From Pseudomonadota bacterium (lineage in GTDB: Bacteria > Pseudomonadota > Alphaproteobacteria > Sneathiellales > Sneathiellaceae): 64,000 nucleotides of DNA. Positions 35,219-44,562 of this stretch are shown here, piece after piece. Position numbers and translations under genes: made by a program. The notes under the pieces were generated by a model. The model saw only the letters and a program-made list of their open reading frames with translations, was not told where the DNA came from and did no database searches. Position 1 is the first letter of the stretch. Each line of letters opens with the position of its first letter. Where the stretch lies: NCBI GenBank assembly GCA_024743055.1, contig JANSXH010000013.1, positions 60,716-124,715 of the forward strand, in the 5' to 3' direction.

Positions 35219-35968
35219 TCAGTCCTCCTCACCTAGATAGGCTTGCCGAACTTCGTCATTACTACGAATTTCCTCCGGTGTGCCAGTGGCAATTGCGCGC
35301 CCGTAAACAAGCACGGTGATCCGGTCTGCCAGACTGAAAACCGCATCCATATCATGTTCAATCAGCAGGATGGAAAGGCGGCCTTTCAATTCCTTCAGCG
35401 TGGCGATCAGCTTTGTACTATCCTCGACGGACATGCCTGCCATGGGCTCATCAAGCAGCAGCATCTTTGGGTTGGTGGCCAGTGCGACGGATATTTCCAA
35501 TTGACGCTGTTCCCCGTGGCTTAGCTCGGAGACAACAACGTCTTTGCGGTTTTCCATACCCATTTGGCGAAGTGCCTCGAGGGCGGGTTCAATGAGATCC
35601 GGGTCATTATTCGCGTTTTTCCAGAAACGAAAAGAATGGCCGTGATGCGACTGCACAGCAAGAATAACATTTTCAAGGACAGTGAAGTTCTGGAATAAAG
35701 TCGTTATCTGAAACGAACGGGCAATCCCTACATGGGAGCGTTTGGGCTCAGGATACCGACGGATATCCTTACCATCGAACAATACTGTCCCGCCGTCCGA
35801 CGTAATCTCACCGGTCAATTGTTTGATGAGGGTTGTTTTTCCTGCTCCATTTGGCCCGATAACCGCATGCAACTCGCCCTTCCTGACATCAATGCTCAGG
35901 TCATCTGTTGCAAGAAGACCACCATATCGCTTGATCAGGTTTTCTACTTTCAGGATATCCGCACTCAT
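35219..35968 (-). CDS. livG: ABC transporter ATP-binding protein (LivG type)
   Basis: A 249-residue ATPase with Walker A GPNGAGKTTLIKQL, signature LSHGEQRQLEISVAL and Walker B MLLLDEPMAGM; the C-terminal VRQAYLGE is characteristic of LivG. It pairs with LivF. Its ATG overlaps the livM stop by four bases, so translation is coupled. Confidence 0.92.
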   Translation of the reverse strand: MSADILKVENLIKRYGGLLATDDLSIDVRKGELHAVIGPNGAGKTTLIKQLTGEITSDGGTVLFDGKDIRRYPEPKRSHVGIARSFQITTLFQNFTVLENVILAVQSHHGHSFRFWKNANNDPDLIEPALEALRQMGMENRKDVVVSELSHGEQRQLEISVALATNPKMLLLDEPMAGMSVEDSTKLIATLKELKGRLSILLIEHDMDAVFSLADRITVLVYGRAIATGTPEEIRSNDEVRQAYLGEED

Positions 35969-36960
35969 GACGCTCTCGCTTTTCCAGGCAAGAAACTGTC
36001 AATACCATTTCGAGCATAGAGCACGATTAAAATCAGCATCGGACCGAAGATTAGCTGCCAGTATTCTCCAACCCTCAAACCACCAACTGTCAATGGTATG
36101 GAAGAAAGGACTTCTTCCAACATTATAAATGCGACTGCGCCATAGAGAGGGCCAAACAGATTTCCCATGCCTCCCAATACAATCATAATGATCAGATCGC
36201 CTGATCTTGTCCAATGCATCATATCTGGGCTGACAAAATCATTGAGGTTGGCCATCAGAAACCCGGCATAACCGGCAATTGTTCCCGCGATTACAAAGGC
36301 GGTCAGTCGATAGCGATAAGGTGAAACACCTATGGACCGCATCCGAGCCTCATTGGACTTTGTTCCACGGATGATATTGCCAAAATGCGATCCGTTGAGT
36401 CTGTGCATGAAATAGAGAATAAGTAGCAGGGAGAAAAAGATGAGGTAATAGAGGCTTTTCTCGTCGCTCATATCGATAAGGCCAAGCATGTCACTTCGTG
36501 AGTAAATGCTGAGACCATCATCCGCCCCATAAAGCTCAACACCGACAGCCGTGAAATACAGCATTTGTGAGAAAGCCATGGTTATCATGATGAAATAGAC
36601 ACCACGGGTCCTGAGACTGATGGCACCGATGATCAAGGCAATGATGGCAGACCCGAGCAAGGCGCCCAACAATTGCACATAGCCATTGAGCATCCAGTCA
36701 ATCCCGTCCTCAAACGCATGGAAAGCACCGATACCCACCATATAAGCCCCGACACCTATATATGCAGCATGGCCAAAACTCACCATCCCGCCAAATCCAA
36801 TAAGGAGATTAAGGCTTATTGCTGCGATGGAAAGGATGAGTATTCGGGAAATAAGGCCTGTATAGAAACTGTCACCCATGGCTTCTGTAACAAATGGAAC
36901 GAGGGCTAATCCTATGAGGAGCAGGCTGTTGATGATGCCTCGTGGGGTTAGAATACTCAT
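35965..36960 (-). CDS. livM: branched-chain-type ABC permease (LivM type)
   Basis: A 331-residue membrane protein with about nine to ten hydrophobic segments and the LivM-type block LIGFGGMVSFGHAAYIGVGAY and later GGMGNLFGPLYGA. It forms the channel with LivH. It overlaps livH by four bases and livG by four bases. Confidence 0.92.
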   Translation of the reverse strand: MSILTPRGIINSLLLIGLALVPFVTEAMGDSFYTGLISRILILSIAAISLNLLIGFGGMVSFGHAAYIGVGAYMVGIGAFHAFEDGIDWMLNGYVQLLGALLGSAIIALIIGAISLRTRGVYFIMITMAFSQMLYFTAVGVELYGADDGLSIYSRSDMLGLIDMSDEKSLYYLIFFSLLLILYFMHRLNGSHFGNIIRGTKSNEARMRSIGVSPYRYRLTAFVIAGTIAGYAGFLMANLNDFVSPDMMHWTRSGDLIIMIVLGGMGNLFGPLYGAVAFIMLEEVLSSIPLTVGGLRVGEYWQLIFGPMLILIVLYARNGIDSFLPGKARAS

Positions 36961-37886
36961 CTTCCAACTCCTTTCGGTGGAAACAGTCCTTGCGGTCGGA
37001 TTGCCAGAATAAGAGCCATGAGAATATAGATGAGCATGGAGGAGATCGCCGGTGCTGCTGTGGCGGCGCTATCCTCGGCAAGAAACAGATCAAGAAATTC
37101 TGGCAGGAACGACCGACCAACCGTATCGATTAATCCTACAATGATCGCGGCAATGAAAGCACCTTTGATTGATCCAATGCCTCCGATAACGATGACAACT
37201 AGAGTCAGGATCAGAATGCCATCTCCCATGCCAATTTCCACAGAGAGAATTGGTCCCGCCATCAGACCGGCAAGGCCGGCAAGAGCAGCTCCAAGGCCAA
37301 AGACCATGGTGAACAGCAGTTTGATATTAACGCCAAGGGCGCCGATGGTTTCCCGATTGCTAGCGCCCGCTCGGATCAGCATGCCCATACGGGTCTTTGA
37401 GACCAGTAAATACAAAAGCCCAGCTACGAGAAAGCCCAGGATAATGATGGCGATACGATAGGTGGGGTAGGGTGCTCCCGGAATGATTTCAACCGTTGCG
37501 TTGAGGAAAGCAGGGAGGGGAATATCGAGGCCGATAGGCCCCCAGACAAGGCGGACAAATTCGTTAAAGAACAAGATAAGCCCAAAAGTCGCCAGGACCT
37601 GATCAAGATGGTCTCTGGCATAGAGATTTCGAAGAGCGATCACTTCGACCAGGATCCCTAAGATGAGGGTTGCCGGAATGGCCAGCAGTGCCCCTAAAAG
37701 GAACGAGTCCGTCCAGCCAGTGAATGTCGCGCAGAAATAGGCACCCATCATATAGAGAGAGCCATGGGCAAGATTGACCAGATCCATGATCCCGAAAACC
37801 AGGGTCAATCCGGCAGCTAGCAAAAAGAGAAGAATACCAAGCTGGAAACCGTTAAGCATCTGTTCCAGCAGGAGCAGCCAGTTCAT
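36957..37886 (-). CDS. livH: branched-chain-type ABC permease (LivH type)
   Basis: A 309-residue membrane protein with about eight hydrophobic segments and the LivH block LVFGIMDLVNLAHGSLYMMG near the N-terminus and GGIGSIKGAFIAAIIVGL near residue 240. AAGGCG precedes the ATG. A mid-operon terminator-like hairpin separates it from the binding-protein gene, so expression is probably lower than that of the receptor. Confidence 0.92.
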   Translation of the reverse strand: MNWLLLLEQMLNGFQLGILLFLLAAGLTLVFGIMDLVNLAHGSLYMMGAYFCATFTGWTDSFLLGALLAIPATLILGILVEVIALRNLYARDHLDQVLATFGLILFFNEFVRLVWGPIGLDIPLPAFLNATVEIIPGAPYPTYRIAIIILGFLVAGLLYLLVSKTRMGMLIRAGASNRETIGALGVNIKLLFTMVFGLGAALAGLAGLMAGPILSVEIGMGDGILILTLVVIVIGGIGSIKGAFIAAIIVGLIDTVGRSFLPEFLDLFLAEDSAATAAPAISSMLIYILMALILAIRPQGLFPPKGVGR

Positions 37887-37918
37887 TCTTTCGCCTTAGG
37901 AAATCAACAATTCGGTGG

Positions 37919-37952
37919 AAAAAGACGCGTAGCAACTAAGGTAGCTACGCGT
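37919..37952 (-). terminator. mid-operon terminator between the receptor gene and livH
   Basis: On the minus strand ACGCGTAGC/GCTACGCGT forms a perfect nine-base stem with a ten-base loop, followed by C and five T. It lies 35 bases after the binding-protein stop and 33 bases before livH. It probably stops most transcripts and lets a fraction reach the permease genes. Confidence 0.8.
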
Positions 37953-37986
37953 CCAGATTTGAGACCTGATAGAGCCGGAGTTTGGC

Positions 37987-39171
37987 TTACCAGCTCATTT
38001 TGCAGTCTTTGACATAGGTATCCTGATGATCTCTGTAGACGACATCAACGATTTTTGTCGTATAGACACCTTCCTGATCTTTCTCTACCTGCCGCAGATA
38101 GAAATCCTGGATCGGCATGTGGTTCTGTCCATATTTGAACTTGCCCCGGATGCTGTCAAACTCAGCAGCCCGCATGGCGGTCCGAACCGCATCCCGATTG
38201 CTCAAATCACCGCCCACCTTGTTGACGGCGCTGTTGATCAGCATGATTGAATCGTAGGACTGAGCTGCATAGTGGCTCGGATAATGGCCGTATTTAGCTT
38301 TGAAATCGCCAACGAATTTTTTGTTGGCGGCATTGTCCAGATCTGGTGACCAGAACATGGTCATCAGGCTGCCATCCGCAAGATCGCCGATCCGCGGTAG
38401 GCTGATGCTGTCAACCGTGAAGACGGTATAGAGAGGAACGGTCTTCGCCAATTCCGCCTGTGAATACTGCTTCATGAACTGAGCGCCATGCTTGCCTGGA
38501 TAGAAGACAAAAAGGGCATCCGGCTTGGCGGCACGAACTTTTGCCAGTTCCGCGGAAAAGTCGAGCTGAGCCGGGAATTTGGTCATGTCTTTACCGACAA
38601 CTTCACCCTTGAAGGTACGCTCAACACCGGTGACCATATTTTTACCTGCGGCATAATTCGGGGCCATGATGTAAAGGTTCTTGATCCCCCGCTGGTTCAG
38701 GACTTCGCCCATTGCCATGGGCGTTTGGTCATTCTGCCAGGAAGTGGAAAAGAAATTTTCGTGGCACAGCTTGCCGGCAACCGGGCTTGGCCCTGCGTTG
38801 GAGCTGATCAAAAACTTGTCGTTGTCGACGACGCTTTTATAAGATGCCATGAGAACATGGCTCCAGATATAGCCAGCGACAAAATCAACATCGTCTTTCT
38901 TGACGAGCTTGTCGGTTTTCTGCTTGCCGATTTCCGGCTTGAAGCCATCATCTTCATAGATGATTTCAATATCCTTGCCGCCCATCTTGCCGCCGAGATG
39001 CTCGACCGCGAGATCTACGGCATCCCGCATGTCTTTACCGATGGCACCGGCACCCGTTGATAAGGTTGTAACGAAACCGATTTTAACGCTGTCTGCCGCC
39101 GCAAGGGCAGGCGCTCCCAGCAACGCCATGGCCGAAACCAGGCTGATAATTTTCCTGTTCACTTTTAACAC
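37987..39171 (-). CDS. periplasmic substrate-binding protein of a HAAT-type ABC transporter
   Basis: A 394-residue type I periplasmic receptor. Residues 1-26 are a signal peptide (LVSAMALLGAPALAAA). The mature protein begins VKIGFVTTLSTGAGAIGKDM, and a late segment, MPIQDFYLRQVEKD, resembles receptors for aromatic acids more than LivK for leucine. Two cysteines (KLCHENFF and DCKMSW at the very end) may form a disulfide. It leads the operon with livH-M-G-F. The neighbouring paa genes support uptake of phenylacetate or another aromatic acid, but this is inference. Confidence 0.88.
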   Translation of the reverse strand: MLKVNRKIISLVSAMALLGAPALAAADSVKIGFVTTLSTGAGAIGKDMRDAVDLAVEHLGGKMGGKDIEIIYEDDGFKPEIGKQKTDKLVKKDDVDFVAGYIWSHVLMASYKSVVDNDKFLISSNAGPSPVAGKLCHENFFSTSWQNDQTPMAMGEVLNQRGIKNLYIMAPNYAAGKNMVTGVERTFKGEVVGKDMTKFPAQLDFSAELAKVRAAKPDALFVFYPGKHGAQFMKQYSQAELAKTVPLYTVFTVDSISLPRIGDLADGSLMTMFWSPDLDNAANKKFVGDFKAKYGHYPSHYAAQSYDSIMLINSAVNKVGGDLSNRDAVRTAMRAAEFDSIRGKFKYGQNHMPIQDFYLRQVEKDQEGVYTTKIVDVVYRDHQDTYVKDCKMSW

Positions 39172-39360
39172 TCCCTTTGCTGTGCCGGAGAATTTTCCAC
39201 TCTCCGTTCAATTAAGCAGCCAATAGATTAGGTATTTTTACCGGCTTAGGGAAGGATTTGTTTAAGTAAATCAGGACTAATTGGGCGCAAATCATTGTGA
39301 TTGGGCGGTTTTTTCACATGACGGAAGCCGCGAAAAGGAATTTTGGAGCCGAAAATTTGG

Positions 39361-39603
39361 CTAGCTGAAAGCCTTGAAGGTAATCATGGTAAAGGTATCT
39401 TTGATATTTTTGAGCATCTGTATCTGCTCATTGACGAAATGTCCTGTATCCTGGTCATCCGCCAGATAACATTTCATCATCAGATCATATTTGCCAGAAA
39501 TAGAGTAAACCTCGGAGACCTGTTCTACTTTCTCGACAGCTTCGGATGCCACATCATAGGCCTTGCCGAGATCACATTTCACCATGACAAAAATAGTCTT
39601 CAC
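39361..39603 (-). CDS. stand-alone Lrp/AsnC ligand-binding (RAM) domain protein
   Basis: An 80-residue protein consisting only of the RAM effector fold of Lrp/AsnC regulators: TIFVMVKCDLGKAYDVASEA, then the core SEVYSISGKYDLMMKCYLAD and the terminal helix-strand ending FTMITFKAF. There is no helix-turn-helix. Such stand-alone RAM proteins exist in bacteria and archaea, bind amino acids and may modulate full-length Lrp proteins. It lies alone between the ABC transporter and the helicase gene, transcribed leftward. The partner is unknown. Confidence 0.85.
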   Translation of the reverse strand: MKTIFVMVKCDLGKAYDVASEAVEKVEQVSEVYSISGKYDLMMKCYLADDQDTGHFVNEQIQMLKNIKDTFTMITFKAFS

Positions 39604-39718
39604 CGAATTTCCCTCAATCTGCTCAGTTGTACTTACAGAATTTACGCTTACGGAATTCTAAGAGCTTCTTTAGCCCGTGAAAACAAAAAAGAACGGCAGC
39701 ACATACGGCAGCTATCAA

Positions 39719-41098
39719 TTATTTCGTTGCAGTTTTCCGGAAAGGAATATTGAAAAAGGCTGGTACGTTGTCACCGAGACCGATAACCGGTGTGTCGTTG
39801 TCCTCTTTCTGATAGCGCGGTTTTTTGGAACGGGGAGGTTTGGATGCTGTCGTTGCATCCCTGATTTTGTTATCGTTCTTACCTTCCGAATTATTCGATC
39901 GGGGTTTTTTCTGCCGTGACTGACGAGAAGGCTTTTTCTCGCGGGCGGATATCTCTGCCGCTTCCTCACTGATTTCTTTCATACCATCTATCTCGATGGC
40001 TGGAATTTCCTTGCCGACAAGCTTGAAAATGGCATCAAGATATTTGCCGTCACTCTTGGTGGCGATGGTATAGGCATGTCCTTCCTGACCTGCACGGCCA
40101 GTTCGACCAATGCGATGAATGTAATCTTCCGCATGGGAGGGAACGTCGAAATTAAACACATGACTGACGGAATTCACGTCGATACCGCGGGCGGCAACGT
40201 CGGAACAGACCAGCAGACTGATATCGCCGCTTTTGAACTTTTCGAGAGTTTCCATGCGATGGCTTTGGCTCATATCCCCATGCAGGGCACCGGCGTTGAA
40301 GCCATGCTTGTTGAGGGATCCGAACAGGATATCAACATCTTTTTTGCGATTGCAGAAAATAAAGGCTGTCTTGACGTCTTCATGCTCCAGAAGTTTACGG
40401 AGAGCCGGGCGCTTCTCAGCTTTTTGAACTGTAAGGAGACCCTGGGTAACCGTAGCTGCTGTAGCTGTAGGTGGAGAGACGGCGACTTCCTTTGGATTAA
40501 GCAGGAATTTGTCCGCCAGCTTTCGCATATCCTTGGACATGGTGGCGGAGAAAAACAAGGTTTGGCGTAACGGCGGCATTAAGGACACGATCCGCTCCAC
40601 ATCTGGAATGAAACCCATATCCATCATTCTGTCGGCTTCATCGATCACCAACGTCTTGACGCCATTGAGCAATACCTTGCCCCGTTCAAAATGATCGAGC
40701 AGGCGACCAGGAGTGGCGATCAGAACATCCACACCTTTGTCCAGTTTGGCTTCCTGATCAGAAAAGGAGACACCTCCAATGAGCAAGGCCATGGAAAGGG
40801 AGCTGTATTTGCCATAATTCTCGAAGTTCTCAGAAACCTGGGCGGCCAGTTCGCGCGTTGGTTCCAGAATGAGAGAGCGAGGCATTCTCGCTTTAGCCTG
40901 ACCGGACGCCAGGATATCAATCATAGGCAAGGTGAAACTGGCTGTCTTGCCGGTACCGGTTTGCGCGGTTCCTAAAACGTCGCGACCCATAAGGACATAC
41001 GGGATCGCCTTTTCCTGGATGGGAGTAGGGGTGTCGTATCCGGAATCCCCGACCGCTTTCAAAACTTCAGGGCTCAGCCCGAGATCAGCAAATTTCAT
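39719..41098 (-). CDS. DEAD-box RNA helicase (RhlE type)
   Basis: A 459-residue ATP-dependent RNA helicase. Q motif YDTPTPIQEKAIP (about 22-34), motif I AQTGTGKTAS, motif II DEAD in LVIDEADRMMDMG, motif III SAT in FFSATMSKDM, and C-domain motifs V/VI ARGIDV and HRIGRTGRAG. The last about 80 residues are a low-complexity lysine/arginine/serine-rich tail typical of RhlE proteins that contact RNA or ribosomes. The frame extends 26 codons upstream, but MKFADLGLSPEVL is the standard start. The Shine-Dalgarno site is weak. It is divergent from the hydrolase at 41329. Confidence 0.93.
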   Translation of the reverse strand: MKFADLGLSPEVLKAVGDSGYDTPTPIQEKAIPYVLMGRDVLGTAQTGTGKTASFTLPMIDILASGQAKARMPRSLILEPTRELAAQVSENFENYGKYSSLSMALLIGGVSFSDQEAKLDKGVDVLIATPGRLLDHFERGKVLLNGVKTLVIDEADRMMDMGFIPDVERIVSLMPPLRQTLFFSATMSKDMRKLADKFLLNPKEVAVSPPTATAATVTQGLLTVQKAEKRPALRKLLEHEDVKTAFIFCNRKKDVDILFGSLNKHGFNAGALHGDMSQSHRMETLEKFKSGDISLLVCSDVAARGIDVNSVSHVFNFDVPSHAEDYIHRIGRTGRAGQEGHAYTIATKSDGKYLDAIFKLVGKEIPAIEIDGMKEISEEAAEISAREKKPSRQSRQKKPRSNNSEGKNDNKIRDATTASKPPRSKKPRYQKEDNDTPVIGLGDNVPAFFNIPFRKTATK

Positions 41099-41328
41099 GT
41101 AGAAAGAACTACCATTAATAATAATAAAATGTCTGTAAAACACAGCGCAATCTAGTGATATCGCGCCTGCTGTCAAACTATTCCTGCTATTTTTCTAATA
41201 AAACAACGGGAAAAAGGCTTTTCTTAAGCTAATTTCACCAAATTGGTTCTCAAAGACACGCTTAGCATCTAAAACGATCACTCAAGAACCATGGAATCGG
41301 CCGTAATTATAGACCATTTTGGAAAAAA

Positions 41329-42033
41329 ATGACAGAAAAACCTTCCCTTATCCTTGTCCCGGGACTGTTGTGCAGTAAGGATCTTTGGCGAGATCAGATC
41401 ACTGCCTTCGAAAAAGACTACAGCATTATTGTGGCAGATCACACGTTAGATGATGACATGATTTCCATCGGACGCCGATTACTTGATAATGCGCCGGATA
41501 AATTTGCCGTCGCTGGCTTGTCCATGGGTGGCTACGTGGCCCTCGAAGTCACACGCCAGGCGCCGGAACGGGTGACGCATCTGGCAGTCATGGATTCTCG
41601 GGATATTGGTGACGGAGCGGAAGAGCGGCAGCGCCGTCTCGATTTTATCAAACTGGTGGAGCAAGGCTCTGTTTTTAAAGGAGTAACGGGCAATCTGATG
41701 CCAATGCTGATCCATCCCTCCAGGCTGCAGGATAAAGAGCTCACAAATCGGATTTACCAAATGGCAGAAGATGTTGGTAAAGAAGGATTTATCCGTCAGG
41801 AGAAAGCATTGCTCAGTCGCCAGACCTTGACTCATATTCTGCCGACGATCTCCTGCCCGACCTTAATCCTGGCTGGAGCTGATGACATACTGATCGATGT
41901 CAGCATACAACGGGATATGGCTTCTAAGATTCCTACGGCGACCTATATTGAAATTCCGAATTGCGGGCATCTTCCAACCATGGAAAAGCCAGATGCAGTG
42001 ATAGAAATCATGAAAGACTGGCTTGCCCGCTGA
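41329..42033 (+). CDS. alpha/beta hydrolase
   Basis: A 234-residue alpha/beta-hydrolase. The nucleophile elbow is GLSMGGYVAL (about 64-73), the acid is in GADDILIDV and the histidine in NCGHLPTME. It starts with an oxyanion segment LVPGLLCSKDLW. GGAAAA precedes the ATG. The gene ends six bases before the convergent parE stop. Substrates of this subgroup are varied (esters, lactones, thioesters) and cannot be named. Confidence 0.88.
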   Translation: MTEKPSLILVPGLLCSKDLWRDQITAFEKDYSIIVADHTLDDDMISIGRRLLDNAPDKFAVAGLSMGGYVALEVTRQAPERVTHLAVMDSRDIGDGAEERQRRLDFIKLVEQGSVFKGVTGNLMPMLIHPSRLQDKELTNRIYQMAEDVGKEGFIRQEKALLSRQTLTHILPTISCPTLILAGADDILIDVSIQRDMASKIPTATYIEIPNCGHLPTMEKPDAVIEIMKDWLAR

Positions 42034-42039
42034 CAGGTC

Positions 42040-44001
42040 TTAAACGTCGATATCTTCAACAAAGCGGGCATTTTCCTGAATGAAGGAAAAACGTAGCTCC
42101 GGCTTTTTCCCCATCAGGCTTTCCACTCGGTCAGCCGTTTCCCCGAATTCTTCGATCGGTACTTCTACTTTCAACAGGACCCGTTTTTCAGGATTCATTG
42201 TGGTTTCTTTCAGCTGCGCCGGCGGCATTTCCCCGAGACCCTTAAAACGGCTGATGTCAATCTTGCCGCGTCCGCTGAATTCCGTTTCCATAAGACGATC
42301 CTTATCGGCATCGTCCATGGCGTAGAATGTCTTGCCGCCCTGAGATATGCGATAAAGCGGCGGTTGCGCGAGATATAAATGACCATCTGTTATGAGCTGA
42401 CGCATTTCCCGATAAAAGAAGGTCATAAGCAGGGAGGCGATATGTGCTCCGTCCACATCCGCATCGGTCATAATAATGACCTTCTCATAGCGTAAATCTT
42501 CGGAGCGATATTTATCGCCAAGCCCACATCCAAGCGCTTGAATAAGATCCTTCAGTTCCTGATTTGCTCTGATTTTGTCATTTCCAGCAGAGGCGACATT
42601 GAGGATTTTCCCGCGCAAGGGAAGAATAGCCTGAGTTTTCCGGTTACGGCCCTGTTTGGCAGAACCGCCAGCAGAGTCACCTTCGACAATAAAAATCTCT
42701 GTCCCTTCTTTGCCGCTTTGACTGCAATCGGCGAGTTTTCCGGGAAGACGGAGGCGGCTTGTTGCCGTTTTACGGCTGGTTTCTTTTTCCTGGCGCCGGC
42801 GGAGACGCTCTTCTGATTTTTCAACGACCCAGCTGAGGAGATTGTTGGCTTGATCCGGCGCACCTGCCAGCCAATTGTCAAAATGGTCCTTAATGGCAAG
42901 GTCGACAATGCGAGCGGCTTCAGTCGTGGTTAGCTTTTCCTTTGTCTGACCCTGGAATTGCGGTTCTGGGATAAAAACGGACAAGACTGCAGATGCCCCC
43001 GTCAAGATGTCTTCTGCCGTAATCTGTGAGGCTTTTTTATTATTGATCAATTCCCCATAGGCTTTAAGACCCCGGAGCATGGTGCTTCGGAAACCCTGCT
43101 CATGGGTACCACCTTCCGGCGTAGGCACTGTGTTGCAATAGGAATTGAGGAAAGAATTATTGTCAGTTGGCCAGCTGATGGCCCATTCCACCCGGCCTCT
43201 ATCTCCTTCGATCTCAGCGCGACCGGCAAATGGTTCCTGGGTGACAGTCTGGCGACCCTCTAGGCTGGCATCGAGAAAGTCTCGAAGACCACCTGGAAAA
43301 TGCAAAACTGCTTCTTCAGGTGTGTCATCTTTGATCAGTTCGGCAGCTGTCTTCCAGCGGATCTCCACCCCTCGGAACAGATAGGCTTTTGACCGAACCA
43401 TTTTATAGAGTTTACCGGGTCGGAGGGCGCTACCGGCTTCAAATATCTCTGGATCCGGGTGAAACTCAATATGGGTTCCACGGCGGTTTGGAGCGGCGCC
43501 AACCTTTTCCAGCTTGGTAAGCGGAACGCCCTTGGAGAACTCCTGACGCCAAAGCTCCTTATCCCGGGCGACTTCTACAACCATGCGGTCAGACAAAGCG
43601 TTGACCACAGAAACGCCCACTCCATGAAGTCCGCCAGCCGTATGATAGACCTTATTGGAAAACTTACCGCCGGAATGCAATGTTGTGAGGATAACTTCAA
43701 GCGCGGATTTGTCTTTGAACTTGGGGTGCCGATCTATCGGGATACCACGGCCGTTGTCACGGATTGACAGCGAACCGTCCGCCCTAAGCTCCACATCGAT
43801 GCGAGTTGCATGGCCGGCAACCGCTTCATCCATGGAGTTATCAAGAACTTCCGCCGCCAAATGGTGGCGTGCTCGTTCATCTGTGCCGCCAATATACATA
43901 CCGGGGCGCATCCTGACAGGTTCAAGACCCTCAAGGACTTCAATGTCTTTCGCGGAATATTCCTGGGAGTCTGCTTTGGGCTGTTGAAATAGGTCTGACA
44001 T
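42040..44001 (-). CDS. parE: DNA topoisomerase IV subunit B
   Basis: A 653-residue ATPase subunit of topoisomerase IV, which decatenates chromosomes. The GHKL ATPase domain starts with EGLEPVRMRPGMYIGGTDER and has EVLDNSMDEAVAG and GRGIPIDRHPK; the TOPRIM domain holds EGDSAGGSAKQGRNRKTQA and TDADVDGAHI. Length and the shorter TOPRIM region fit ParE rather than GyrB (about 800 residues). The ParC partner is not in the window. It is divergent from the thioesterase gene. Confidence 0.93.
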   Translation of the reverse strand: MSDLFQQPKADSQEYSAKDIEVLEGLEPVRMRPGMYIGGTDERARHHLAAEVLDNSMDEAVAGHATRIDVELRADGSLSIRDNGRGIPIDRHPKFKDKSALEVILTTLHSGGKFSNKVYHTAGGLHGVGVSVVNALSDRMVVEVARDKELWRQEFSKGVPLTKLEKVGAAPNRRGTHIEFHPDPEIFEAGSALRPGKLYKMVRSKAYLFRGVEIRWKTAAELIKDDTPEEAVLHFPGGLRDFLDASLEGRQTVTQEPFAGRAEIEGDRGRVEWAISWPTDNNSFLNSYCNTVPTPEGGTHEQGFRSTMLRGLKAYGELINNKKASQITAEDILTGASAVLSVFIPEPQFQGQTKEKLTTTEAARIVDLAIKDHFDNWLAGAPDQANNLLSWVVEKSEERLRRRQEKETSRKTATSRLRLPGKLADCSQSGKEGTEIFIVEGDSAGGSAKQGRNRKTQAILPLRGKILNVASAGNDKIRANQELKDLIQALGCGLGDKYRSEDLRYEKVIIMTDADVDGAHIASLLMTFFYREMRQLITDGHLYLAQPPLYRISQGGKTFYAMDDADKDRLMETEFSGRGKIDISRFKGLGEMPPAQLKETTMNPEKRVLLKVEVPIEEFGETADRVESLMGKKPELRFSFIQENARFVEDIDV

Positions 44002-44072
44002 TCACGCAATTCTGTAACAAAAAGAGTACAATTTTAAGGCACCGATTTCTGTTCTCACTTCGGGCCGAAAGT

Positions 44073-44085
44073 GTATAAGTTATAC
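44073..44085. promoter_or_regulatory. perfect palindrome between parE and the thioesterase
   Basis: GTATAA - G - TTATAC forms a 13-base palindrome in the 118-base divergent gap. It contains TATAA-like boxes on both strands, so it may be overlapping -10 elements of divergent promoters or an operator. Convincing -35 boxes are not seen. Confidence 0.3.
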
Positions 44086-44119
44086 TCTCAAACCTTTGGA
44101 GATAGGAAGTCAAAAGATT

Positions 44120-44494
44120 ATGCCAGAGCAATTCAGCGACCCGATTATCCGGACCGCCCCCCAGCCGCGAGACTGCAACAACAATGGAGATATCTTCGGG
44201 GGATGGGTTCTCTCGCAGATGGATATCGCTGGAGGGGTTACAGCGGCCCGCCGGGCCAAGGGTAGGGTGGTGACAGTGGCCGTTGAAGCCATGACCTTCC
44301 ATCAACCTATCAAGGTCGGCGATGTCGTCAGTATCTACGGGGATGTGGAGCGTGTTGGGCGAACGTCGATTGCGGTTAAGCTGACAACCATTGTCGCCAG
44401 AAAGCTTGATTCCGAAGAAATCAAAGTCACCGAAGGCACCTATATTTTTGTCGCCATCGATGATGAAGGACGACCCCGGCCAGTGGATGGCTAG
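44120..44494 (+). CDS. acyl-CoA thioesterase (YciA type)
   Basis: A 124-residue hot-dog thioesterase. The YciA-type active site is in NNNGDIFGGWVLSQMDIAGG, and the AMTFHQPIKVGDVVSIYG strand block follows. It hydrolyses acyl-CoA esters in the cytoplasm. AGGAAG lies ten bases before ATG 44120; a TTG eight codons upstream is a poorer start. A bidirectional hairpin follows the gene. Confidence 0.9.
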   Translation: MPEQFSDPIIRTAPQPRDCNNNGDIFGGWVLSQMDIAGGVTAARRAKGRVVTVAVEAMTFHQPIKVGDVVSIYGDVERVGRTSIAVKLTTIVARKLDSEEIKVTEGTYIFVAIDDEGRPRPVDG

Positions 44495-44511
44495 TGACTA
44501 CTTATCCAAAT

Positions 44512-44542
44512 AAAAAAGGCTGCTGATTGCTCAGCAGCCTTT
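44512..44542 (-). terminator. bidirectional terminator between the thioesterase gene and glnA
   Basis: A perfect 12-base stem AAAGGCTGCTGA/TCAGCAGCCTTT with a TTGC loop. On the minus strand it is followed by six T and terminates glnA, whose stop is 20 bases away. In the plus direction only three T are present, so it is weaker for the thioesterase gene. Confidence 0.88.
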
Positions 44543-44562
44543 CGAATTTCAGCTGGATGGGG

